The notes: generated by a model from the sequence alone, not told the origin. Shown: positions 36,194 through 47,379, counted from the stretch's first letter. The stretch is 64,000 nt of DNA from Talpa occidentalis (GCF_014898055.3 NW_023600993.1:18566850-18630849); one strand, 5' to 3'. Made by a program: numbers and translations.

Positions 36194-36478
36194 TTTTATT
36201 TTTTTTTATTTTATTTTTTTTAAAGATTTATTTATTGATTGATACAAGCACTGGGTACAGTCAGAAGTGTGGGAGGGTGAGAGAATTCACCAGAGCCAGA
36301 GCAGGGAGCAGAACAGGCAGAAGGACCGAAGTACACTGCTGAGGGGAGCAGCGGGCGGCAGGAGAGGTCTGCGCGCCATGTGGGACCCTCGCCCAACAGC
36401 CGGGGATCGAACCGGCGCTGCAGAGGCTGCGGGCAGCCTCGCAACCCAGCGCTCAACCGCTGCGCCACCGGGGAGGCC
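36194..36478 (-). repeat. tRNA-derived SINE, well preserved
   Basis: Reverse-oriented, ending in head 'gcgccaccggggaggcc' with an intact B-box complement 'ggggatcgaacc'. It carries the 'cctcgcccaacagccgg' core of the less diverged subfamily, high GC and retained CpGs, which point to a fairly young insertion. A perfect 18-bp target-site duplication flanks it (36176-36193 and 36479-36496, 'ctctactacttgcatttt'). Confidence 0.95.
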
Positions 36479-36726
36479 CTCTACTACTTGCATTTTATGA
36501 AGGCATTGTTGGTGGAGAAGTGTATCCAAAAGTATTTGAAGGCATATACAGGACATGGGTAGCAAAACAAAGGGTATTACTTTTAAAAAGGCCTCTCCAA
36601 ACGTCTCAGTAATACAACACAATTATTTTTTTTCCAAGAATGGTCCTTAAAATATCAGTGATGTAGTGATAGTAGATTTTGGGTTTTTATATTAGTGTGG
36701 TTTCTCAAGTCTTAAAATTGATTTTA

Positions 36727-37735
36727 TGTTGTTAGAGGATCCTCTGGTGTTCCAGGAGTTGTGAAACTTGCCCATTCCCAGCGCTAGCCATTGGAACAGA
36801 CCAATGGCTTGCTGGGGCCCCCAAGCTAAATACAGAGTCTGTAACCAAGAGACAAGCCTTATAGAGATGCCCAACCTCAGCAAGGATCTGGTATGGACAT
36901 CTAGTGGGGTTTCAGCTTTTGAGTACTATATCGGAAATGTAAATAGACCAATCAGGTTCGAGTTCCCACTGGTGCCATTCAAGGTTTTGAGACCATTCAG
37001 AAATTGTAAACAGACCCATCAGGCTTAAAAGGTAGGTTCTCTGAAGGGGATACAAGCTGAGCTTCAGAGGCTTTCAGACAGATTCATCCAACTCAGACCT
37101 TTGCAGATCTTCTAGATCTGCGCAGCCGTTCTAATCAGACCTCCAGCCCCTACTCCAACATCATCTGCTGACTGATACCATTTTCCTTATGCTCAGTGTG
37201 TCTATAAGATCTGTCTGCTCTTGGCTTATACCCAGCATTTCTAAGAGCTATAAGACTGGTGCCTGGTCCTCTGGAATCCACTGCCTGAAGACTGATGCTG
37301 TTGACCTGTTACCAGCCACCTCTAAGAGCTGCCTATCACATCTGATCCTCTGGTACCACCTCCTGGTGCATCTGTCATTGTCCAGTCTGGCATCTGACCC
37401 CACCCAACCTCCAGATGGATGCTGCTGGTAACTGAGATGCCACCTCTGCAGCACCACCTGTAATCACCTCTGGCAGTCACCATAAGTTGGATCCTGGTCC
37501 ATCACTTACTGGTGTGCCACCAGACCTAGGCTCTTATTGAAGAGACAATACCATTTTGCTTTTAATTTGGACTACTGGACACTATCTCTAGGACAGTCAG
37601 CCATTGGTGGCCTTAGAAACTCTTTCCTTTCCCCAAATCTCTCTTTTGTTAATAAACCCCATTGTTGTTACACCCTTAGCCTGAGTTATGTTCTTAAACT
37701 TGTAAGCACCTGGGTGGGGCCCATGAACTGTGATA
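36727..37735 (+). mobile_element. ERV1-like solo LTR (probable)
   Basis: The order of elements is LTR-like. CCAAT-containing motifs ('gaccaatggc' near 36800, 'agaccaatcagg' near 36946) precede a TATA-like 'cttaaaagg' at about 37024. A long pyrimidine-rich stretch follows, then AATAAA at 37651-37656 and a GT-rich end. Inside, 37230-37370 carries two degenerate units of about 80 bp ('tctaagagct' at 37240 and 37321; 'tcctctgg' at 37267 and 37346). The distance from TATA to poly(A) signal, about 630 bp, is long for a gammaretrovirus-type LTR. The ends are uncertain, and no internal retroviral sequence adjoins. Frames at 37189-37431 and 37537-37938 are by-products. Confidence 0.55.
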
Positions 37736-37776
37736 TGGGTTTTCATGGGTTTACTTTTTTACTTCTAGATTTCTTT

Positions 37777-37910
37777 GTGTGTGTGTGTGTGTGTGTGTGT
37801 GTCTGCCTGTCTGTCTCCCTCACTGGAGGCCGGGGAACGAACCGGTGCTGCAGAGGCTGCGGGCAGCCTTGCAGCCCAGCGCTCAACTGCTGCGCCACTA
37901 GGGGAGGCCC
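37777..37910 (-). repeat. 3'-truncated tRNA-derived SINE with (CA)n tail
   Basis: Only the tRNA-like head is present (plus strand: 'ggggaacgaaccggtgctgcag' to 'gcgccactaggggaggcc'). The usual body and AATAAA/TCTTT tail are missing. In their place stands 'gtctgcctgtctgtctccctcactggagg' and a pure (TG) run of about 14 units. A 13-bp duplication 'tctagatttcttt' at 37764-37776 and 37911-37923 brackets the whole unit, so head and CA-type tail were inserted together or the repeat grew at the tail later. Confidence 0.85.
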
Positions 37911-38207
37911 TCTAGATTTCTTTATGAAACTTCTCTGAATGCAAATGTTTAACTGTTATCAAATGGTTAGATGCCACTGAGTGAGATTTAATATCTTTGA
38001 CCTCAGTGACAGGTTGATGACCTCTATGTGGTGTGGGAATCTCATTTAGTTTATTTTCATTTCTTTAGTATTTTTATATTATAAAAGTAATACATGACTG
38101 TTGCATGAAGTGAAACAATACAAATAATTATCAAGTAAAGAAAGTAATCATTTCCCTCCATACTCTTTTTAATTCCACCCCTCTGAGGTAACCAATGATA
38201 ACTAGTT

Positions 38208-38443
38208 TTTTGTTTTTTTTTTTTTAAAGATTTATTTATTTATCCATACAAGCACTGGGTAGAATCAGAAGCACGGGAGGGTGAGAGAATTCACCAGAGC
38301 CAGAGTGGAGAACAGAATAGGCAGACTGACGAAATACACTGCTGAGGGGAACAATGGGCATAGCAGGAGAGGTCTGCGCACCATGTGGGACCCTCGCTGG
38401 TGATCGAACAGCACTCTACCGCTGCGCCACCAGGGGAGGCCCG
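38208..38443 (-). repeat. tRNA-derived SINE with internal deletion in the tRNA head
   Basis: A reverse-oriented copy with tail 'aaagatttatttatttat' and complete body. Between the B-box complement 'gatcgaac' and the A-box side 'cgctgcgccacc' it has only about 10 bp, where the 36194 copy has about 45. The deletion of roughly 35 bp brings the two Pol III boxes close together. A perfect 16-bp target-site duplication 'ccaatgataactagtt' (38192-38207 and 38444-38459) marks the ends. Confidence 0.92.
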
Positions 38444-38889
38444 CCAATGATAACTAGTTAAGTGACTTTGCTCACCTTTTTTCATGTTCACACAAATGTA
38501 CAAAGGCGTACTTATAAACAAACTTTAAAAGGAGGAAGGTTTCTCATTTTTACACATGCACATACCAACACAAATGCAAGCATGAGTGTACCCACACAAT
38601 ACTCTAGAAATTAACTGAAAATTTTACTTGATAAAATAGAATCAACATCCCCTGTCTCAAGATAAGAACTAACATTTTTTCTAATTTATTTATACATGTT
38701 TTTTAACGAGTAAGGTCATTTCATAAATAGTATAATATTTTCGAACAAACTTTTTTCCTCTTTGTTCTACCTTTTCTTTATCTCATATCCACTGTTCCTT
38801 TCCCTGCCTCATTAATCTTGTAATCCTTATTAACAACCTAGCCTATCTTTCTTACATTTCTCCAGAATGATAAAATCATAAACATATAT

Positions 38890-39620
38890 TTTTAAATGTG
38901 TACATTAAGGGTTGTTTAATCATTAAATGGAATTATACATTTCTCTACAGTTTACTTTTCTCAGTAATACCTCATGGAAATTCTTCCAAGTCAACTTCTA
39001 TAGCCCTGATTAACTGCAAAATACAATTCCAGAGAGTAGCGCTAATATTACTGATGGGGAGTCTGTTTCCAGGTTTTTATCATTATGAACATTGCTTCAA
39101 ACACATACTTAATTATTAGTACCTTCATTTCTATGAGATAAGATCTCAGATGCGGGATTATTGAATCAAGGAATATGAATGACATTTTAATAGAGGTTGC
39201 CAAATTGCTTTCCAAAAAGACTATAATTAGACATATTTCCAGCAGCAATATAGGAGAATCCCTTCCCAGTCCCAGAGTGGGTGTTATTACTGTTCTTTTA
39301 CAATTTTAAAAATCTGATAGATGTAAAGTGGTGTTTCATTGTTACTTAATTTGCATTTCCTTAACTACTAATGGGTTTAGGCATTTTCTCTGTTTAGGGA
39401 CCATTTGTATTTGCTTATCTGTGAATTGCTTATTTTGCCATTTTAAAACTAAATTATCTTTTTCTGGTCAATTTGTTGGAACACTTAACCCTATAACTGT
39501 CACTTATGCTGCAAATCTTCCCCAAACCCAATACTTGATTATTGCCTTTGCTATGTTATCTTTGGCTATACAAATTTTTAAAATTTCAAGTAGGTATGCA
39601 TTTTTTTAAAAATAGCTTTT
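38890..39620 (-). mobile_element. LINE-1 (L1M-type) relic
   Basis: Reverse-oriented L1 3' sequence: 'gaccatttgtatttgcttatctgtgaattgcttattttgccatttt', 'aatttgcatttccttaactactaatggg' and 'gttgccaaattgctttccaaa' are in the correct reverse order. It is probably continuous in origin with, or next to, the L1 at 39895. Confidence 0.7.
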
Positions 39621-39894
39621 GAGATTCCTAATTTCTCCCCTACTCTTAGCATGAATGCTAATTTCCTAGATACTCTTTGAGGACTGCTTTTTGTACTCCT
39701 GAAGTTTATTATGAGTTACAGGAGAAAAAATCGGCTTTTTTTTCCAGACAGATAATTATTTAAATAAAGCAATTTTGCCATTTAATTAAAATACAAATTT
39801 TTATGTGTTAAGGTCTCTTATTGCTGTGGTTATGTATCCACTCTCATCCAAAATAATCGTAGTTGTACTCTTTAAAATACTTCTAAAATTGAGA

Positions 39895-41012
39895 GATAAT
39901 ATATAACATGAGTTTCAATTTCATTACAGCATAATGATTCAATATTTGTATGTATTCTGTAATGCTCACCAAGGTAAGTCTCCTTAACATCTATCACCAC
40001 ACATAGTTAAAATTGTTTTCTTGTGATAAGAAATTTTTAAGATTTACTCTAAGCAACTTTGAAATACATAGTTCGGTTTGATTATAGTTACCATCCTTTT
40101 CGTTGTATTCTTTTACAACTGGAAATTTGTATCTTGATAACTTTCACCCATTCCTCCCACTCTCCACCCCTGTTTCTGGCAACTCTTAACCTTTCTCTGG
40201 CAACTACTAATCTGTCTTCTGTATCTGAGTTCCAGGGGTTTTAAAAATTTTTCCTTTTATTTTCACATGAAAGTAAGATCATACGGTATTTGTCTTTCTC
40301 TCTCATTTATTTCAGTTACCATAATACCCTGAAGGTATATCCATGGTGTTGCAAATAGCAGAATTTCCTTTTTATGGCTGAGTATTTTGTTGTGCTTATA
40401 TACTACATTTTCTTTATCCATTCATGAAAAGTTTTTTCCATGTTTTGGCTATTGTAAAAACTTCAGTGAACATGAAGGTGCAGATATTTTTGCGTTAAAG
40501 TGTTTTTTTTGGTTATTGTTTGGTTGGTTTTTTAAAAAACAAATCCTAGGAGTAGAATTGCTGTACCATATCATAGTTCTATCATTATTTTAAGAACCTC
40601 CATACTGTTTTCCACAGTGATTGCACCACTTTAAATTACCATCGATAGTGAGCAAGGGTTCCCTTTTTTCCACATCCTTGCAAACCATGTTACCTCTTGT
40701 CTTTTTTGATAGATATTTTAAAATGTATAAGGTTATATTGTGCCTTTTTCATTTCTCTGATGATTAGTAATATTGAGCACCTTTTCATTTACATATTGTA
40801 AATGATAGTGAGCACCTTTTCATTACGTGTATATCTTTGTTAGAAAGTTTGTATTCAGATTCTCTGCCCATTTTTTAGTTGAATTGTTATGACCTTTATA
40901 TTGCATATTATATCCTGGATATTAATCTCTTGTCAGATTTCTAATTTGTAGACATGTTTTCCTCTAGTAGTTTACTTTTCGTTTTGTTTATAATTTTCTC
41001 TCTTGTGCAGAA
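39895..41012 (-). mobile_element. LINE-1 (L1M-type), outer element, first segment
   Basis: A very clear reverse-oriented L1 3' end and ORF2 C-terminal region, with successive landmarks 'atctatcaccacacatag', 'ggcaactactaatctgtcttctgtatctgagtt', 'gtatttgtctttctctctcat', 'ccatactgttttccacagtgattgcacca', 'tctctgatgattagtaatattgagcacctttt' and 'ggatattaatctcttgtcag'. It breaks off at 'tgtgcagaa' (41004-41012) and resumes at 41449 after the nested insertion. A duplicated phrase 'gagcaccttttcattac/tac' lies near 40775 and 40810. Coding capacity is lost. Confidence 0.92.
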
Positions 41013-41439
41013 TTTAAAAAAATTATTTTTGAATTAATTTTTTACATTATTGTTCATTTTTGTTCAATGTTTGATCTTTCCTCAGGTGTCTTCATAGAAT
41101 TACCACCACCAAGACACCCGTCAACTATTACCATCATTTCTTTGCTGTTCCCTTCCCTGTTTCGATCCATCTCCTTCCCCCATCTCCGGCTGAATGTCTC
41201 TGATTTATAGTTTGCTTGCTAGTTTTGTCTTTTTTTTTTCTTTTTTTTTTTTGTGTGTGTGGTTTCCCTATGTTTCCTATATGTGAAGCCATCCTATAAT
41301 TTTCTTTCTTACTTATTTCACAGAGCATAATCCCTTCTAGCTCCATCCATATTGCTGTAAATAGCATGAGTTTGTCTTTTTTGATTGCTGAATAGTATTC
41401 CATTGTGTATGTATACCACATCTTTTTGATCCAGTCATC
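41013..41439 (-). mobile_element. Nested 5'-truncated LINE-1 with the C-terminus of ORF2
   Basis: A second, younger L1 end inserted into the older one. On the minus strand, 41421-41274 translates to the end of ORF2; the residues 'YTMEYYSAIKKDKLM' and 'WMELEGIMLCEISKKE' are the conserved L1 ORF2 C-terminal motifs. A 3' UTR with a run of T/A-rich sequence follows and ends near 41013. The 9-bp repeat 'tgtgcagaa' (41004-41012 and 41440-41448) is the target-site duplication. The open frame of 95 codons (41134-41421) is only a fragment of a reverse transcriptase polyprotein of over 1,200 residues and lacks all catalytic domains. Confidence 0.88.
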
Positions 41440-41448
41440 TGTGCAGAA

Positions 41449-42615
41449 ACTTTTTAGGTTTATGTTGTTCTACTTGTTTATTTTTGCTGTTGAAGGGCAA
41501 ATTTAAACTCATGAAAAAAAAATAGCATCACCAAGACCACTATCATGAAGCTTGCTGCTTATGTTTTACAGGGTTGAGTCTTAAGTTCAAGTATTCATTG
41601 CACTTTGATTTTGTGTATGATAGTAGTTCAGTTTTATTTTGTACGTGACTGTCCAATTTTTTCAGCACCATTTATTGAAGAGGCTATCTTTCCCCCTTTA
41701 TGTGTTTTTGATTGCTTTGTTGTCAACTAATTGACTGGAGCTAGAGGGTTTAATTCTGGACTCTCTACTTTGTTGCATTGATCTACTTGTCTGTTTTTAT
41801 GCCAGTGCCATACTGTTTTGGTTTCCATAGATTCATAACATATAGTAGTTTGAAATCAAGAGACAGCTTTGTTCTTTTAATTAGCAATAATTGCGCCTCA
41901 GATAAACCTCATTGGCTACGATACTGTCACTGCGCAAAGCTAGCTTTATTCTTTTAAAGGTTGTTTTGACTATATAGTGTCTTTTCTGGTTCCTTACAAA
42001 TTTTAGGCCTTTCCTGTTTTTATGAAAAATATCAGTGGAAATGTGATGTGCTTTGAATCCGTAGCTTGCTTTGGTAATATAGACACTTCAATAAAACTAA
42101 TTCTTTTAATTCCATGATTATGAAATTTCGTGTGTTTGTGTCTTAAATTTCTTTCATCAATATCACAGCTTTCAGTGCAGATGTCTTTCATTTCATTTCT
42201 GAAATTTATCTCTAGGTGTTTCATTCTTGTTGATAAAAATGAGGTTGTTTAAATTTTGCTTTTTGACCTATTTCTGTAAAAACACAACAGATTTTTATGC
42301 ATTGCTATTTTTTATCATACAACTTAATTGAATTCACTTATTAGTTCTAACAGTTTCTTGGTGGAATCTTTAGAGTTTTCTAAATATAATTTGTCACCTG
42401 CTAATAATGACAGTTCTATTTTCTGATTTGGATGGTTTCTTTCTTTGCCTAAATTGCTCTGGCCAAGAATGCCAGTACAATGTTGAATAAAAGTGATGAG
42501 AGTAGACATCCTTGACTTATTCCTGATCTTAGCGGAAAAGCTTTCAATTTTCCATTGTCGAGTATGATATGAGCTGTGGACTTGTCATATGTGACTTGTG
42601 TTGTGTTCAGGTACT
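41449..42615 (-). mobile_element. LINE-1 (L1M-type), outer element, second segment
   Basis: Continuation of the L1 at 39895-41012, farther into ORF2. Landmarks in order are 'cagcaccatttattgaagaggctatctttccccc', 'gattgacttgtctgtttttatgccagtgccatactgtttt' (in slightly altered form), 'ttttatgaaaaatatcagtgg', 'cttattagttctaacagtttcttggtggaatctttag', 'gttgaataaaagtgatgagagtagacatccttg' and 'gagctgtggacttgtcatatg'. All are reverse-oriented L1 ORF2. A U4 snRNA fragment interrupts it at 41881-41941. Confidence 0.92.
41881..41941 (-). pseudogene. RNU4-like pseudogene: 3'-truncated U4 snRNA retropseudogene (nucleotides 1-61)
   Basis: The reverse complement begins 'agctttgcgcagtg' and includes 'cagtatcgtagccaatgagg', the 5' end of U4 small nuclear RNA. 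Over 61 bases I count three differences from the human U4 sequence I remember: position 15 G to A, 42 C to T and 50 G to A, the last two being CpG decay. It covers the U6-pairing region and the 5' stem-loop and stops before the rest of U4, including the Sm site. Exact 16-bp flanking repeats (41865-41880 and 41942-41957, one mismatch) abut both ends, and no A tail is present. This is the known class of 3'-truncated snRNA pseudogene made by reverse transcription. It cannot give a working U4. Confidence 0.92.
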
Positions 42616-45210
42616 AGGAACCTCATTTTGAAGAGTAGATGAGATGGTCACTGCCAAAACAAGCTGCTACTTATAAGCTTTGGTATCTTTTACTCGGTTC
42701 TATACAGAAACTAACAATTGTGTACCCAAAAATGAAAAGTAGAAAGGTTAGAGAACTTAAAGTATGTCAGATAAAGAATACTTACAGAATCTTGGAAAAT
42801 TTTAGCTGGGAGTAAAGAAGACTTAGATTTCTGTTTAATTAGAATTGCTTAAGACTAAAATTAAGGTGTACGTTGGAAACTTTGAGACATGAAGAAAAAT
42901 TCCCTTTGAAGTAGATCTGCAATCCCTAGAAAGTTTCTTAGAGTATACTGGACTTTGAGAAACCAGAATAATGTTTCAAGAAATAAAAAAAAAAAAAACC
43001 AGCAAATATCTTAAGTTCTTCACAGTGAAGTTCTATCATATACACATTTAATCTAAGTTATATGAACTATGTAAATAGTGGTATAGAACTCTACTGTGTT
43101 TTTATGCATTATATTGCAGCTATTTATATGCTGTATTGTTCGCTGAAGAGTGATTTATGGAAATTTCAAGGGTAATCTTGACTTGAAAATTTTAATTATA
43201 TGTACTGATGTGGATCCAAATCGTTATGGTAGGGTGCTCTTGGTTTCTATCTGATGAACAATTCCAAATTTTGGTTTTGAAATATTCCTGGCTTTATTAT
43301 CCTCCAGTTGCATTTAGGTTACTTCTGGTCTCTCTAAATAGGCTGCACATACCTTCATCTTTGGTGGAGGAACTGAGTCATTCATCTCTAGAGTACAGTG
43401 CTCCTCATGGATGGTGGTTCAATGGAGATGTGTTGGCCTACTCCTTTATAGAGAGGGACTTGCAGGATAGGAAGCCTCATGATGCCCTGTCCTTTCAATG
43501 GAAAGTTTCTGTAGGTGAAACTTGATATTCTTGGGGTAGCTGAGCCATATGGAAAGGTAGAGATGTCTGTAAAAGTCAGGCGTGTAAAGGAGACATTCTG
43601 TTTGTTAATTTTTGGATGCCATATTTTGTCTTTAGTGTTTTTGGTGCTCACATAAAGTTTCTATTTTTATGTGTGTGTTGTTATTGTGTTAACATTGATT
43701 GACAATACTGTATATGATTAAGAGGTATAGGTTGAAACCTCTTCAGAGGTATGTTATACCACACCCTCCCCAAGGCACCCATAGTCTAATTATTTTTTAA
43801 ATGGTCTCCCTCCCTATGGAGGTTTTATAGACACACTAGCTAATTTCAGAGTTATAGGTTCATACTTGGGATTGCTATTTTACGTAAAATAGAGCATTTA
43901 CAGTTCTAAATTAAGATCCATAGTCTTCTAATTAGATGATTCCTACTTCTAGTTTTTAATTAATGCCATGGAAGCAGGAAAAGTAGTATTTTCTTCACAC
44001 CTGCAGATTGAAGTTTCGTAAGTAGGGAACATCAACTACTAGTTTGGGCATAATGGGATTGAAGCAGGGTTTATAGTCATGTTTCTTAACTACTGTGCAT
44101 GAGGAAAAAAAAGGTGATGGATAGCCAAAAACTTGTGTGGGGGAAGGGAAGGATGAAGTGAGGAAGAGAAAGGATACTTCTAATATAATGGGGGAAAAAT
44201 TTACAAGTGCTCATCTCAATGTAAGATTTATATCATAGTATGTTGGAAGGAAATTTTTGGCTAAGGCCAATTTATTACAGCACATCTCTGTAGTACTTTA
44301 AACTTCATGAGTGTGCGTATTGAAGCTTTTAAAGTTCCATTGCTCCTTCATGTTATTAGATTAGTAGTTGAACCTTCTTTTTGATGCTTATCACTACTTC
44401 ATGAATGAATGTCATGGTTATGCTTATATATGATATTTTTTAAATGACTGTAAAGTACTTAAAGCATATCAGCAAATGAACAATAGATTGTTCTCACTTA
44501 CAATAAAGGTAAAAATATGTGCAGGCAGTTTCTAGAATAATCTAACAATGTGAAAGGTTTCTACTTCAAGAAATGATGTTCAATACTGGGGTTGATTATA
44601 CAATACATTGTGACCTGTTCAGGCTTATATTTTCTTTCTCAGTTTTTACCTTATGACACCTGTGGGGCTGGCCACTTGGGAGGGGGACTTGCAGCAACTT
44701 GGGCAGGTTTTGGTTTTGCCAATAGTTGTTTGACTATAGTGGTTTGATCTTGGCATGCAAGGAGTAGGCAGAAAGCCCTAGGGGAGGACAGTGTAGTGGG
44801 AGAGGTAGTGCATCTCTACTGGGTTCTATGGATCTTGGCTCAGGTGTGCTGTGTGACTAGCTGATCCAACAGCATTGCTTGAGTGTCCATGGCATATAGG
44901 CATCTGATGGATTCTGGTTATGATCAGTCACTAAGTGCATGTTATCGAGATGTAAACTATCATGGGTTTTCATTTTGGGGGATAAAATACCCAACCTTGT
45001 AAAAGTATTAAAATATTGGTGAATCCACACATTTTGTGGGTAGGATTGTGTGCAGCAAGCCCTTCTGAAAATATGAGAATAGTCACTTAATGCTCTTTCA
45101 CATATGCTGAAACCTGCAAACTAGACTGTTCCACATGGGATATAAAGTGCTTTTTAAACTAGTATATTATCAATAATAAAGATAATGATAAAGCAACACT
45201 TAGGTGATTT
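42616..45210. other. No gene recognised
   Basis: The plus-strand frame 43208-43525 (105 codons) has no recognisable motif or splice context. The segment 44640-44990 is GC-richer and might be an old LTR, but no landmark supports it. Confidence 0.4.
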
Positions 45211-45214
45211 TGGT

Positions 45215-45345
45215 GCATGCTAAGCAAATGTTTCATATATATTGATTTTTTGCTCATCACAACCTTATAAGAACTGAGACCAGAGAGGTAAAGTAAAATA
45301 CATATATTAGTAGTCAAGCTTGGATTTAAACACAGGTAATCATGG
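45215..45345 (-). repeat. MIR-like SINE relic
   Basis: 'ttgctcatcacaaccttataagaactgagaccagagaggtaaagtaa' and 'caagcttggatttaaacacaggt' match reverse-strand MIR in order. Confidence 0.65.
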
Positions 45346-45549
45346 CTTTTATTCTTAACTATGCAGAGTTGGTGAACTACTAAAGCCCTGTAGTCAAACT
45401 CAGGTGTAAGTGCTAGCAATCTGATATTTAATACTGAAGTCTTTTTTTGCTATATGTAAAATTAAGATAGTACTAGATACTGATGAGTTCAAATGTTTTG
45501 GAACTGGATATCTCTGGCATATCATATGTGTTCAGTAAAGGTTAGCTTG

Positions 45550-47375
45550 TTATTTATAATGAAGGTAGAAGAACTGTCATTTGATGGGTATAAAATGGTC
45601 TGGCTTGTATTTCATCTTTATAGACCTACGTGAGAGAAATTATAGTTTGAGAAAGGCAAAAGGTACCCATATTCTTGCTGGGAAATATGTAGTTCAATCT
45701 ACTCCACAGGGTTACTGTAGCAGGAATGCACAGAGAAACTTTGCCTCGGGACTATGATTCAACTTCCTTCATTTTTTGCAAGTTCACCTCACTTTACAGC
45801 TGAAAGTCCTGCACCTTATTTAGCTGAAAAACAGCAACTGTCAGGCTAATTTCCTCTTGATAATATTGTGAATTTCCTTCTCTAATTGGATAATAGAATT
45901 ATTGAAGGTTTTGCAAACAGAAAACGGGACGAGCTGCTAAGGGCAGGAAGTGACAGCAGTGTGCTGGACTCCATGAGGGCTCACTGCACACAGTTCAACC
46001 CACAAAATTTGTGGATTCATCAAAATCTACTTAATTGAAATATTTTTAGCTTCCTTTCCTTTTACTGCTGATAGGAGTGCTATCACCACAAACCATCATT
46101 TTCGCCTCTTTAAGTAGTTTTGCTTTCCTTGACTAATTCATCCTTTAGCAGTTGAATATTCTAGTAAGAGTCAACTTCATGTATATAATAACAGGGTTTT
46201 TTGCTGGCGAACCAAAGCAAGAAAGAATCTTGAATTTAAAAAAAAGGGTTTGCAAACTCCAGTTATTGGAGTGTTTACATTTCTTACTACTTTACTAGCA
46301 AGAGCAAATCATAATTTTGTACTATCTCCAAAGAAATTTTTCATGTTGATGAAGTTATATGGTGTAAATTATCATCAGTTTTGGTGTATGTGAAATCATC
46401 AGCAAATATTTAGAACATTTAAATATTTTCAATTTCAACACTAGTGTTTGGGGAGTGCAGATAGCCTTCCTTTTCCCCTTCTTCCTTCACCTCTCCAAAT
46501 ATTCCTATAGTTACTTCTTTAAAGTATGTTATGTACATACAACAGCAGGAAAATGCATTGAGTTTCAGTGATTTTAAAGAATGTTGTGCAAGATATGAAA
46601 GTTTTGAAAATTAAAGTCTCATACTATTGAGTTGTTAAATCTTGGCAGACCATACAGAGAAATTTCCTTCAGCCCAAGAGTGGAAATATTAAGAGACTCA
46701 AGAGTTTCTTGGATTGCCCTTAAAGAAAACCTTAATAACTGTGTAGCATGTTTATTACAGTGTGGTTGCTGGTACACAAGGTAATTATGTTTAAAAACTG
46801 TTAGGTGAAAATAGAGTTGGGGCAAGCTCAGTGGGACTGTAGTTTAATGCTATTTGTCTTAATGTGGATGTTGTCTTGATATTGTTAGAGATTCTTGATC
46901 TTTTTTATTAAATCACCTGAACACTAGTCCTTGATAGTTGCTTGGCTGTGCTATCTGTTCAGTGAGAACCCAGTTTCTACTAAGCCTCAACCAACATGTT
47001 TCCAACTTGTTGTGTCCCTAACCATGGCTGGTGTTGAAGTTCCTTAGGAAGATCTCACACTTACTGATGGGGAGTGGGGTTCCAGGAAACTCAAGACCCA
47101 CTGTCATATTGACTATATGCCAACCTTTCCAAGAATTTGGACTTTGTTTCTTGGGCAGCACTATGGGCAAATGAAACTTTGTCATGTTTCTAATTGGCAA
47201 TAGTTTTGTGGGCCCCATAGAATATAATCTGACTAGATGGAAAAATGGCAGGAGTATATGGTCTTATATCACTTCTTAAATGTAGAGGCCTCTTGCTTTT
47301 CTTTTTCCTGGGCAAAGAGTTTCTTTTATTATAGGAGTTCTCTAAATACTTCACAGTTTTGCATGACTTATGGGG
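45550..47375. other. No gene recognised
   Basis: Mostly unique-looking sequence. Minus-strand frames 46619-46825 and 47018-47218 show no motifs. Confidence 0.4.
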
Positions 47376-47379
47376 GCTC

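Noticed and set aside
37537..37938. 133-codon plus-strand frame with a Val/Cys repeat
   Set aside because: The repeat is the (TG)n microsatellite and the rest is LTR and SINE sequence.
41134..41421. 95-codon minus-strand frame as a gene
   Set aside because: Its N-terminal half is the C-terminal end of L1 ORF2 and it runs on into 3' UTR; recorded as part of the L1 copy.
43208..43525. 105-codon plus-strand frame as a small gene
   Set aside because: No start context, promoter, splice signal or known motif; the length is within chance for a window of this size.
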